A stretch of 64,000 nt of DNA from an uncultured Muribaculum sp. (GTDB lineage Bacteria; Bacteroidota; Bacteroidia; Bacteroidales; Muribaculaceae): contig CAJUTE010000010.1 of the NCBI GenBank assembly GCA_910589555.1, forward strand, positions 1-64,000, given 5' to 3'. Below are positions 18,014 to 25,976 of this stretch, piece after piece. A program made the position numbers and the translations under genes. Numbering within the stretch: position 1 is the first letter of the stretch; each line of letters opens with the position of its first letter. Under the pieces are notes generated by a model. The model made no database searches. It was not told the origin of the DNA and saw nothing but the letters and a program-made list of their open reading frames with translations.

Positions 18014-18147
18014 TTCGGTTGGGCTCTGGTAAAGCCGTTGGGTCAAGAATTAGAAAAAGCAGCCTGTGCCCTCCGTTGGGAGGACGCACCAAGCAAACTT
18101 TGACCTCATTCTTCGACCCATTGTTAGATTTACCAGATTTAACCGAA
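18014..18147 (-). ncRNA. 134-nt imperfect hairpin, candidate structured RNA or leader
   Basis: Nested complementary arms run inward: TTCGGTT/AACCGAA (18014-18020 and 18141-18147), TCTGGTAAA/TTTACCAGA (18025-18033 and 18129-18137), GGGTC/GACCC with AGAAT/ATTCT (18040-18050 and 18108-18119), then GTGC/GCAC and CCTCC/GGAGG around a 4-nt loop near 18078. It lies downstream of a TATCTTTG box on the minus strand and upstream of the KAP gene. It could be a 6S-like RNA, an untranslated leader controlling the KAP gene, or a decayed miniature inverted-repeat element. Family assignment is not possible by eye. Confidence 0.45.
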
Positions 18148-18238
18148 TCAAAATTTAGTCATTGCGCGTTAATGCAAATCGTTATGTGTAATATCTTTCG
18201 TATGTCTGTTTCGTAATTACATATTATGGTTATTTCTG

Positions 18239-18246
18239 CAAAGATA
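18239..18246 (-). promoter_or_regulatory. -7 box upstream of the hairpin and KAP gene
   Basis: TATCTTTG on the minus strand matches TAnnTTTG. Transcription from here would start near 18234 and give about 310 untranslated bases before the KAP start. A TTTC lies at roughly the -33 position (18 bases away). Confidence 0.5.
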
Positions 18247-18481
18247 CGATTTTTTTCCATACTCGAAATATGCTACACAACATATACACGGGGGCGCACA
18301 GGCTGCCGCTGTAAAGTTATAGCGGAGATGTATCAAAAAACAGCGCAAGAGGGTCAAGATGGCGCATGATTAAAAAAATTATATAAATTGTGGATGGCTT
18401 AAACTTTTTTTCCCCGGATGTTGTTCTTAGAGTATAAAATGACAAACGAACATTTAAAAACTCAACTATTACTTAATGTTT

Positions 18482-19537
18482 ATGAAAAAGGCTTTATTAA
18501 TGATTGCCATCATGCTGGGTAGCGTGACAGCTTTCGCACAGATTAACAAGAACGAGGTGAAAAAGCTTCAGGAATTTTTAGCTCAACCAGCCGAAAAGGG
18601 AGGCACAAATGCATCACAGCTTAAAATCACAGACCTCAAGTCGCCGGCAACATGGGAAGGTGTCACAACCTCCGGAGGCCATGTAACAGCGATCGAATGG
18701 AAGGATAAGCATCTTGCAGGCTCACTCGATCTTTCAGGATTTACCGCTCTTACAAAAGTAGACGTTTCACGTAACGCTCTTACTTCACTCTCAGTAGACG
18801 GCGATGCAGCACTTACCGAACTCAACGCATCACGTAATAAACTTTCAACCCTCGATATCGACGGAACTTCAGCGCTTACCAAGTTGACCATCTACCGTAA
18901 CCGCCTGACCGAAATCAATATCGCCGGTTCACCGCTCATCCAGAACATCAATTGCTCCAACAACCTCTTCGTGGAACTTAGCGTAGCTAATGCCACCACA
19001 TTGAAGACCCTCAACTGCCAGGGCTGTCATCTTGAAGCATTGAATGTGCAGGGTTGCTCAAGCTTGAAGAACCTGTATTGCGGTTACAACAAGCTCACCA
19101 GCATCAACCTCTTCGGAGTTGAGAGCCTTCAGAACCTCAATGTTGACGACAACGAGATCCAGAACATGATCGTATCAGGACTGCCTTCTCTTGCCACTTT
19201 CATCTGCAGCGACAACCGTATGGCAACTCTCGCCCTCCGCGACTGTAACGCTCTTCTTGACATCGTATGCTCTTACAATGACTTGACCAGCTTCACTGTA
19301 GACAATTGTCCTAACATCCAGTTCGTAGACTGCTCTTACAATGACTTGACCCAATTGACATTGAGCAACCAGACTTTCCTACAGAGACTTATCTGTAACA
19401 ACAACCAGCTGACCATGCTTGACGTGTCATTTGACCAGTCACTTACCTACATCAACTGCCGTTACAACTACATCAACGACTTCCGCACCATCGCTTGCGA
19501 GAACTTGAGAATGGTTGCCTGCCAGTGGAACTACTAA
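18482..19537 (+). CDS. Exported leucine-rich repeat protein
   Basis: A 351-residue protein with a clean signal peptide (MKKALLMIAIMLGSVTAFAQ). An ATG two codons upstream (18476) is an alternative start. A short helical segment and a TWEGVTTSGG region precede an array of roughly 21-residue leucine-rich repeats of the form L..L.C..N.L..L.V, filling residues about 80-350. Conserved Asn ladders (NCSNN, YNKL, CSYNDL) define a curved solenoid. Adjacent repeats are also similar at DNA level: an identical 19-base block recurs near 19270 and 19331. There is no C-terminal sorting domain or enzyme motif. A protein-binding role outside the cytoplasm is inferred. A strong terminator follows. Confidence 0.85.
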   Translation: MKKALLMIAIMLGSVTAFAQINKNEVKKLQEFLAQPAEKGGTNASQLKITDLKSPATWEGVTTSGGHVTAIEWKDKHLAGSLDLSGFTALTKVDVSRNALTSLSVDGDAALTELNASRNKLSTLDIDGTSALTKLTIYRNRLTEINIAGSPLIQNINCSNNLFVELSVANATTLKTLNCQGCHLEALNVQGCSSLKNLYCGYNKLTSINLFGVESLQNLNVDDNEIQNMIVSGLPSLATFICSDNRMATLALRDCNALLDIVCSYNDLTSFTVDNCPNIQFVDCSYNDLTQLTLSNQTFLQRLICNNNQLTMLDVSFDQSLTYINCRYNYINDFRTIACENLRMVACQWNY

Positions 19538-19577
19538 ATACCCGATGTTAAGTAAACTCTGAGACAAACATATAACT

Positions 19578-19614
19578 AAGACTCATGGGCGCCGATATGG
19601 CGCCCATGAGTCTT
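19578..19614 (+). terminator. Strong hairpin terminator after the LRR gene
   Basis: A perfect 16-bp stem (19578-19593 with 19599-19614) around a 5-nt loop begins 40 bases after the stop codon. It ends in TCTTTC, so the U tract is short. Confidence 0.75.
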
Positions 19615-19719
19615 TCAGGTTGCAGCCGTTAGCTTCCCAAGAGGGGGTTATCGGCTGCATTATGTCGCAGAAATTCATTATTTGGTCGCAAAATCATTCC
19701 AAAGACAGGAAATATTCCA

Positions 19720-19727
19720 TAATTTTG
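19720..19727 (+). promoter_or_regulatory. -7 box for the LytS-like kinase operon
   Basis: TAATTTTG, 44 bases before the ATG at 19772. No exact TTTG is seen at -33. Confidence 0.45.
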
Positions 19728-19771
19728 TGCCGTGAAAAAGATAGAGCGATTATAAAGTGATTTTTCCAAAA

Positions 19772-21481
19772 ATGAAAAAAGCGATAAAATATCTGTCATT
19801 GACATTGATATTCGCTTACCTCTCATCGGGTGTAGTGATCTCGGCATTTCAGGACACTTACGACAAAATCGGCGGCAATATTTTCTGGCTGCTTGTGCCG
19901 GCAGTGGCATTTTTCATGCTTGCCGCTACGGTCAACGATGTGTGGTTAGCGCCGCGCCTGTTGATGAAAAAGCGGTATGGATTATATTGCTGCGGAGTTT
20001 TCGCCACATCGTATGCCGTGGCGCTTGCGGGACTGGCGGGAGAATACGGCGCACGCATCTACTTTGGACTGCCGATGCGTATCACCAACTATTGCGATCC
20101 ATGGATATTCATCGACTCTTTCAGCAACTGCATAATGTTGTCGCTGATCCTGCTGAGTCTTGGGATGTGGCAGCTGTATGTCAAGCTCGGATTTGAGCTA
20201 AAGAGGGAGGCAAAGATGACCGACAGATTGAAAAATCACATAGCTGCAATCAACAGCCGCCTGAAGCCCACCCTCATTCTTGACAAGATGACGGATATAT
20301 TGGCGGCTCTCAAATCAACTCCCGAGGTTGCCTCGGTTAAGATACGAGAGCTGTGTGATTATCTTCGCATCCAACTTTATGAGCTACCAGCCCCGCCGCC
20401 AGTGCCGATCATCCGTGAGAGCGCGCTTGAGCATTCGCGTGTCACTTCCTTTCTTGTGGAACGTCGTTTCAGACTGAGCCGCAACATCATATTTCTGCTG
20501 GTTTTAGTCATCATTTCATTCGGGACTTTCTTTTCCACCCCCGACCAACCGGATTTTACAATTGAACGTATCGTCTCGGTGGTGTTTATGTTTCTCCTCC
20601 TGGCATTTCTTGCATACATCAACATATTATGGCTCTATCCGCGCTTCAAGTCCAACGGCAGCGTGAGGAGTTACGCATGGTCAGTGTGTATCTTCATCAC
20701 GGCTATTACTTTTCCCTTGATAATGGCGCAGATTATAACCTATGAACCAAATGTTTATGACAAAAACCTGCCGTTGGTCATCGAAATAATTTCGGCACTC
20801 GGATCCATTATCACACTCCTTCTCTACATAGGTGGCATCAGCGCAATATTATTGTTGCAGGACTGGGTGAGAACCCAACAGCGCGTGGTATTGCTTCAAG
20901 CCGAAACGGCACGTCAGGAATATGCATATCTCCGGAAGCAGATCAATCCGCACTTCCTGTTCAATGTGCTCAACAACATAGGAATTATCGCTTATGATGA
21001 CGCTGATCTATCGGTGTCGCTGATGAATAGTCTTAAAATGCTGTTGACCTACCAGTTCAACAACATAAGCCGCGACTACACCACCGTAGCCGACGAAGCC
21101 AAATTTCTGGAAAGCTACCTCGTCCTAGAGAAATCACGCCGAGAGAACTTTGACTATACCATAGAGATGAACGGAGAGTGCGGATGCGCCATGATGCCTA
21201 CCCTGCTGCTCATCCCATTTATTGAGAATGCGGTCAAATATTCACTTCCGTCATGCAGCGCGCCGACCGTCGATGTGCGTTTCAACATCCATGCCTCCCG
21301 GCTCTCCTTCAAATGCAGCAATGATTTCCACCCTGAAGATGTGGAGAATATGAAAAACGGAGGAATCGGCATCAGCAATACACGCCGCCGGCTTGACCTG
21401 CTTTATGATGGAGATTACTCCCTGACATGCCGGAACAGCGGCAAAACATATTGTGTAGAATTAGAAATTCTGTTGAAATGA
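19772..21481 (+). CDS. LytS-type sensor histidine kinase with duplicated, degenerate first module
   Basis: A 569-residue membrane kinase. Start chosen at ATG 19772; a GTG at 19757 is possible. Residues about 5-135 hold four membrane helices, followed by a segment (about 150-205) that reads like a His_kinase (PF06580) helix pair. There LKPTLILDK stands where the active motif should be, so the His is Thr167. A second four-helix block (about 235-365) leads into the functional motif YLRKQINPHFLFNVLNNI (His394). A divergent ATPase region ends the protein with GGIGISNTRRRLDLLY. The stop overlaps the next gene's ATG, so kinase and regulator are coupled. The signal sensed is unknown. Confidence 0.88.
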   Translation: MKKAIKYLSLTLIFAYLSSGVVISAFQDTYDKIGGNIFWLLVPAVAFFMLAATVNDVWLAPRLLMKKRYGLYCCGVFATSYAVALAGLAGEYGARIYFGLPMRITNYCDPWIFIDSFSNCIMLSLILLSLGMWQLYVKLGFELKREAKMTDRLKNHIAAINSRLKPTLILDKMTDILAALKSTPEVASVKIRELCDYLRIQLYELPAPPPVPIIRESALEHSRVTSFLVERRFRLSRNIIFLLVLVIISFGTFFSTPDQPDFTIERIVSVVFMFLLLAFLAYINILWLYPRFKSNGSVRSYAWSVCIFITAITFPLIMAQIITYEPNVYDKNLPLVIEIISALGSIITLLLYIGGISAILLLQDWVRTQQRVVLLQAETARQEYAYLRKQINPHFLFNVLNNIGIIAYDDADLSVSLMNSLKMLLTYQFNNISRDYTTVADEAKFLESYLVLEKSRRENFDYTIEMNGECGCAMMPTLLLIPFIENAVKYSLPSCSAPTVDVRFNIHASRLSFKCSNDFHPEDVENMKNGGIGISNTRRRLDLLYDGDYSLTCRNSGKTYCVELEILLK

Positions 21482-22188
21482 AGTGCATAATAATAGATGA
21501 TGAACCGATCGCCCGCAAAGGGATGAAAAGACTTGTCGAAACCCGTCGAGAACTGGAATTGGCGGCTATGTTTGACAATGCCGCAGAGGCTAAAGAATGG
21601 CTTGCCGCAAACAGCACCGACCTCATATTCCTGGATATTGAGATGCCAGGGCTTAACGGCATCGATTTCGCCCGCAATATCCCGGTTAAATGCATGATAG
21701 TATTCACCACGGCATACTCGGATTATGCCCTTGAAGGATTTGAAGTGGAAGCGCTTGACTATCTTGTGAAGCCTATAGACCCTGAGCGATTCAACAATGC
21801 GGTTGACCGGGCATTGGCATACAAGAGACTTATTGACGAAGCCGAGTCAAATGACGCAAAGCCGTCGGATACGGAATTCATGACAGTCAAGGCAGATAGA
21901 AAATATGTGCGCGTCAGGATGGACGACATACTCTATGTGGAAGGGCTGAAGGACTATGTCATAATCCATCTTCCAAGCAGGAATATAGTGACCCGCATGA
22001 CCATCAAGGTAATGGAAGAGACTCTGCCACGTCCGCGTTTTCTGAGGGTCAACAAGTCATATATAGTGAATAGCGACAAAATAGATGCATTTGACAACAA
22101 CGATGTTACCATAGGCGCAACCGATATTTCAATCGGGATGTCATATCGTGATTCTGTAATCAACGCACTGCTGAATCATATAAGGTAA
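21478..22188 (+). CDS. LytTR family response regulator
   Basis: A 236-residue regulator. It has a receiver domain (start MKCIIIDDEPIARKGM, phospho-acceptor Asp in LIFLDIEMPG, later TTAYSDYALEGFEVEALDYLVKP) and a C-terminal LytTR DNA-binding domain (about 135-236; DDILYVEGLKDYVIIHL, RFLRVNKSYIVN). Start at ATG 21478 overlaps the kinase stop; the frame is open further upstream, but the receiver begins exactly here. It is the partner of the preceding kinase and lies 6 bases before a TonB receptor gene, which it may control (inference). Confidence 0.93.
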   Translation: MKCIIIDDEPIARKGMKRLVETRRELELAAMFDNAAEAKEWLAANSTDLIFLDIEMPGLNGIDFARNIPVKCMIVFTTAYSDYALEGFEVEALDYLVKPIDPERFNNAVDRALAYKRLIDEAESNDAKPSDTEFMTVKADRKYVRVRMDDILYVEGLKDYVIIHLPSRNIVTRMTIKVMEETLPRPRFLRVNKSYIVNSDKIDAFDNNDVTIGATDISIGMSYRDSVINALLNHIR

Positions 22189-22194
22189 AATAGA

Positions 22195-24285
22195 ATGTTT
22201 TTCAGGTTTTTATTTATGGGAAGCGCATTAGTCGCCGGATGGACTGAGGCATTTCCACAATCAACACAGATGACCGCCGACAAGGATTCGGTGGAGACTC
22301 AGATACTTGATGAGGTCGTGTTTACGGGCAACTCGGCGACTCGGCGCATGGGAAATGTGCAATTAGGCGCCGAGTCGCTTGAAATGCGATCGCTTGAGAA
22401 AGCTCCGGTGCTCTTTGGCGAGGTTGACATCATCAAATCGATCACCCTCCTCCCGGGCGTGCGCCAAGAGAGCGAAGGATCGGGCGGCTACATGGTGCGA
22501 GGGGGCACAGCCTCTCAAAATCTTGTGCAGCTTGACGGAGCCACGTTCTACAATCCATCACACGTGATGGGAATTTTCTCAACATTCAATGAGGATGCCC
22601 TCGCAGGCGCCACACTTTACAAAGGATTGATGCCCTCATGCTACGGAGGAGCGACTTCATCGGTGCTCGACATACAACTGGCGCCGGGCAACATGGAACA
22701 ATGGCACGCTTCCGGAACAATAGGCGTGCTTGCCGCCAAGCTCAATGCCAGCGGTCCGATCGTCAAGGAAAAGCTCTCGCTTGCCGTGAGCGCGCGGCGG
22801 TCATACGTCGATCTGTTTTTGAAAATGGTTCCTCAATACAGGAGCACGGTTATGCACTTTTATGACATCAACGCCAAGCTCCGTTACCATCCGCGACAAG
22901 AGGATTATATCGATGTCTCATGCTCAATCTCCCATGACAATATGGGCATTTCCGACATCATGTGGATGGACTGGGGAAATATCGCCGGATCGCTGAAATG
23001 GACTTCTTACCGCGGCGACAGGTGGAAATTCATGACCACCGGCTCATGGACAAGCTACTCGGGCGACATGTGGATGGATATCATGGGCGACCATCAACGC
23101 ATGAACGAGTATATACACACCGCAGCTCTCAACGAACGCGCCATCTATGGCATTGCCGACAGTCATGAGTTGGAGGCAGGGTTCCGCACGGAATTGTTTC
23201 GTGTGAAATCGGGAGAATGGGTCGTGAACTCCACCCGAGAGAAGGATATACGTTCGGGCTGGGGAAACGACTTGTGGCTTAACTACACCGGAGACTTCTC
23301 GGAACGGTTTTCGCTGCAAACCGGAATAAGACTGAACCTGTTTTCAGCTCTCAAAGGGCATAGCTTCACCCAATCAGAGGATTACTACAACCCCGGTCTT
23401 CAGCAGGGCAAAAACGGCATCGACAAGACCTACGTGAACTTCGAGCCTCGCCTCAGCATGAAACTTGAGGTTGCGGAACATCATAATCTAAAAGCAGGAG
23501 TGACGGCATCGTCACAAAACCTCCACGCCATACGCACATCGTCAAACAGTTTTCCATTTGACCGATTTGCCATCACATCACGCCGAGTGAAACCTGAAAC
23601 ATCATGGCAATATTCCATTGGCTATGCAGGAATGAACGGCACCGGAATGTGGGAATGGTCGGCTGAAGGATACTACAAAAGCATGGAGAATGTATATGAT
23701 TACCGGTCGGGGGTTACGATTTTCACCGATATCAACCTTGAAAACCTCATACTCGGAGGCAAGGGGCGATCCTACGGCATGGAACTGATGGTGCGGAAAA
23801 ATTCCGGACGGCTTACGGGATGGTTGTCATACACGCTTTCGAAAACCCAAACCAAGATTGACGGCATCAACGACAACCGATGGTATGACGCCTCGAATGA
23901 CCGCCGCCATGATCTGAACGCAGTGGCAATGTTTGACCTCACTGACCGGTGGAGCCTGTCGGCATCGTTCCTGTATGCATCGGGGCAGGCGCTTTCAGTG
24001 CCTGACGCCAAATACCAACTTTCAGGAGCGACAATCTATTACTATGCCCGGCGTAACAGCTACCGTACCCCGTCGACACACAGGCTTGATATTTCGGCAA
24101 ATTACCGTCACTCGGGCAAACGATTCACCTATGAGTGGAATATAGGCATTTACAACCTCTATAACCACTACAACCCTTACATGATTTATTTTGAAAATTG
24201 TCCTGACAATGAGTCAGGCACACGTGCGGTGCAGTATTCCATGTATGGCATTGTACCTTCGGTTTCTTACACTCTAAAATTCTAA
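22195..24285 (+). CDS. TonB-dependent outer-membrane receptor
   Basis: A 696-residue outer-membrane transporter of a substrate not predicted here. After a signal peptide (about 1-22, ending AFPQ), a TonB-box-like stretch QILDEVVFTGN leads into the plug domain (about 50-160; VRGGTASQNLVQLDGATFYNPSH). The 22-strand barrel ends with aromatic SYTLKF. There is no N-terminal carboxypeptidase-like or signalling extension, so it is not a SusC. It follows the LytTR regulator by 6 bases and precedes a DUF4249 lipoprotein by 1 base, making a four-gene unit. Confidence 0.92.
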   Translation: MFFRFLFMGSALVAGWTEAFPQSTQMTADKDSVETQILDEVVFTGNSATRRMGNVQLGAESLEMRSLEKAPVLFGEVDIIKSITLLPGVRQESEGSGGYMVRGGTASQNLVQLDGATFYNPSHVMGIFSTFNEDALAGATLYKGLMPSCYGGATSSVLDIQLAPGNMEQWHASGTIGVLAAKLNASGPIVKEKLSLAVSARRSYVDLFLKMVPQYRSTVMHFYDINAKLRYHPRQEDYIDVSCSISHDNMGISDIMWMDWGNIAGSLKWTSYRGDRWKFMTTGSWTSYSGDMWMDIMGDHQRMNEYIHTAALNERAIYGIADSHELEAGFRTELFRVKSGEWVVNSTREKDIRSGWGNDLWLNYTGDFSERFSLQTGIRLNLFSALKGHSFTQSEDYYNPGLQQGKNGIDKTYVNFEPRLSMKLEVAEHHNLKAGVTASSQNLHAIRTSSNSFPFDRFAITSRRVKPETSWQYSIGYAGMNGTGMWEWSAEGYYKSMENVYDYRSGVTIFTDINLENLILGGKGRSYGMELMVRKNSGRLTGWLSYTLSKTQTKIDGINDNRWYDASNDRRHDLNAVAMFDLTDRWSLSASFLYASGQALSVPDAKYQLSGATIYYYARRNSYRTPSTHRLDISANYRHSGKRFTYEWNIGIYNLYNHYNPYMIYFENCPDNESGTRAVQYSMYGIVPSVSYTLKF

Positions 24286-24286
24286 C

Positions 24287-25087
24287 ATGAGATTAATCAG
24301 ATATATAATTCCGGCGATTGCCGCCGCTGCCTTTGCTTCTTGCGAAAAGGAGATTGACTTCAAGTATCACGATATTCCGGAGCAACAGGTGATAGAATGC
24401 CTGCTCACCCAGAATGGAGTTTCGGCAAAACTGACCAAGACGGTCGCGACCGATGAACCGTTTCCCAAAGAAACGGTAACTGACGCAAGTGTGATCATCA
24501 ACGATGTCACCGCCGCCCGGAGCTTCACACTCACATCGGACAGTTCGGGAGTTTTCACTTGCCAAGATCTTCGCGGTGAGCCGGGACATGAATACGAGCT
24601 CATGGTGACAATGGGTGCTCAGAGCTATGCGTCGTCATGCCGCATGCTTGAGCCATCGAAAATATTATCGGCTGAATTCAGCTGGATAAATATGCCTTAC
24701 GATGATGTGGCTGTGCTGAAAGTGCAGTTCACCGAGGATAAGGACCCATACACCAACTATTGGATGAGAGTGTTCAGAAACGGAGAGATCTACGACTGGC
24801 AGGCGGTAAGCTCACATAATGCCGTCGACGGAGTTGTGAGAGGCATGATGATGACTTCGCGCAAGGATGCGGATGAAGAGGATGACGACACTGTGCTCCG
24901 CGACGGCGATGTAATCGACATTGAGGTGCTTCCTGTATCTCGCGATATCGCCGACTATCTTAACTCGCTTAACAATGGCGACTATAACGGCAATCTGCTC
25001 TTCACCGGCTCCTATTGCCTCGGATATTTCCTCGCCGCTCCCGTGGCAGAGACTCAAATCATTTATCATCCCGACCAAATACATTAA
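24287..25087 (+). CDS. DUF4249 family lipoprotein
   Basis: A 266-residue lipoprotein (signal ending AAAFASC, Cys19) of the DUF4249 family, which in Bacteroidetes is usually encoded next to a TonB receptor, as here. The N-terminal beta-sandwich-like part (VIECLLTQNGVSAKLTKTV, then SVIINDVTAARSFTL) and the C-terminal YFLAAPVAETQIIY strand fit the family. The function is unknown; a surface-exposed partner of the receptor, SusD-like in position though not in sequence, is a reasonable inference. Confidence 0.85.
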   Translation: MRLIRYIIPAIAAAAFASCEKEIDFKYHDIPEQQVIECLLTQNGVSAKLTKTVATDEPFPKETVTDASVIINDVTAARSFTLTSDSSGVFTCQDLRGEPGHEYELMVTMGAQSYASSCRMLEPSKILSAEFSWINMPYDDVAVLKVQFTEDKDPYTNYWMRVFRNGEIYDWQAVSSHNAVDGVVRGMMMTSRKDADEEDDDTVLRDGDVIDIEVLPVSRDIADYLNSLNNGDYNGNLLFTGSYCLGYFLAAPVAETQIIYHPDQIH

Positions 25088-25110
25088 ACACCCTATAAAG
25101 TTATTTAAAT

Positions 25111-25917
25111 ATGAAACAATTCTTTACTAAAACCGGGTGGCTTATAGCCATAATCCTCGTAGTGTCAGCCCTGTCCATGCTGTTCACAGGAATTATTCAA
25201 ATGTGCATGAAATCGATAGGCAGCATGAACGGAGCTGAAATACCTGAAGATATATTGCTGGGCGCAAGCGGCAGTATCGGTGTAGCGTTGGCGGCAATAA
25301 CATTATGGCTTGCAATGCGGAGATCCGCAAAGTGGGGCTTCTACCACTGCGAACGCCCGGCAGGAATGGCATGGAGAGCAGTTTTCATACTGTTCATTTT
25401 TGCCACGTGCCGTGTGGTGTTACCCGCCATCTGGGCATATATCCCTTTCACCACAGGCGATAGCGGCACGTTGTCGACTGAACCGCTATGGGTCAAAATC
25501 GCTCTCGGAGTTGTTTTAGCTCCCGTTTTTGAGGAGCTATTGTTCCGAAAAGATATTTTATCGCTGTTATTGCACAAGTTCACTTGGCAATGGTCGGTGG
25601 GATTATCGGCATTCCTTTTCGCTATAATTCACGGCTACAATGCGGAAGGCTTTGTATCATGCCTTTTTGCGGGAGCATTGTTTGCCATACTGATGCTTCG
25701 CACCGGCAGCCTTATGACGTGCATCGCCGCTCATGGACTTTGCAATCTTGAAGCTTTGGTATATAATATGCTGGAGGATAGCGGATGCGGGATTATTGTA
25801 ATGGTTGACGGACATTCCGTTTATAATGTAGCGATAAACGTAATCGGGCTCATCGTAATGGTTGCCTGCGCCATTTATCTATGGAGAAATGATTGCGGCG
25901 TTGCCTCTTGTCATTGA
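25111..25917 (+). CDS. CPBP family intramembrane metalloprotease
   Basis: A 268-residue multi-pass membrane protein with about seven or eight hydrophobic helices. The CPBP (CAAX protease / bacteriocin-processing, ABI) motifs are present: EELLFRK near 147-153, FAIIHGYNAEG near 170-180 and AAHGLCNL near 210-217. These supply the glutamate and histidine metal ligands. It lies 23 bases after the DUF4249 gene, possibly the last gene of that operon. Members process prenylated or small membrane peptides or act in bacteriocin immunity; the role here is not known. Confidence 0.85.
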   Translation: MKQFFTKTGWLIAIILVVSALSMLFTGIIQMCMKSIGSMNGAEIPEDILLGASGSIGVALAAITLWLAMRRSAKWGFYHCERPAGMAWRAVFILFIFATCRVVLPAIWAYIPFTTGDSGTLSTEPLWVKIALGVVLAPVFEELLFRKDILSLLLHKFTWQWSVGLSAFLFAIIHGYNAEGFVSCLFAGALFAILMLRTGSLMTCIAAHGLCNLEALVYNMLEDSGCGIIVMVDGHSVYNVAINVIGLIVMVACAIYLWRNDCGVASCH

Positions 25918-25964
25918 GTGTGTGATTTATTGCGGGTAATGGTTAGTATTTGGATGATTTTTTG

Positions 25965-25972
25965 TAATTTTG
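25965..25972 (+). promoter_or_regulatory. -7 box placed 4 bases before the lepA start codon
   Basis: TAATTTTG is followed by CGGC and then the ATG. A start point 4-6 bases after the box would give a leaderless mRNA. No TTTG partner is seen at normal distance, so part of the transcription may come from upstream. Confidence 0.5.
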
Positions 25973-25976
25973 CGGC

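Noticed and set aside
17924..18046. N-terminal extension of the KAP protein
   Set aside because: The extension would be encoded partly inside the hairpin arm (18014-18046), is Asn/Thr-rich and lies before the family's normal N-terminal motif.
18476..18481. Upstream ATG as start of the LRR protein
   Set aside because: Possible, but MKKALLM two codons later gives the standard signal peptide; the difference is only two residues.
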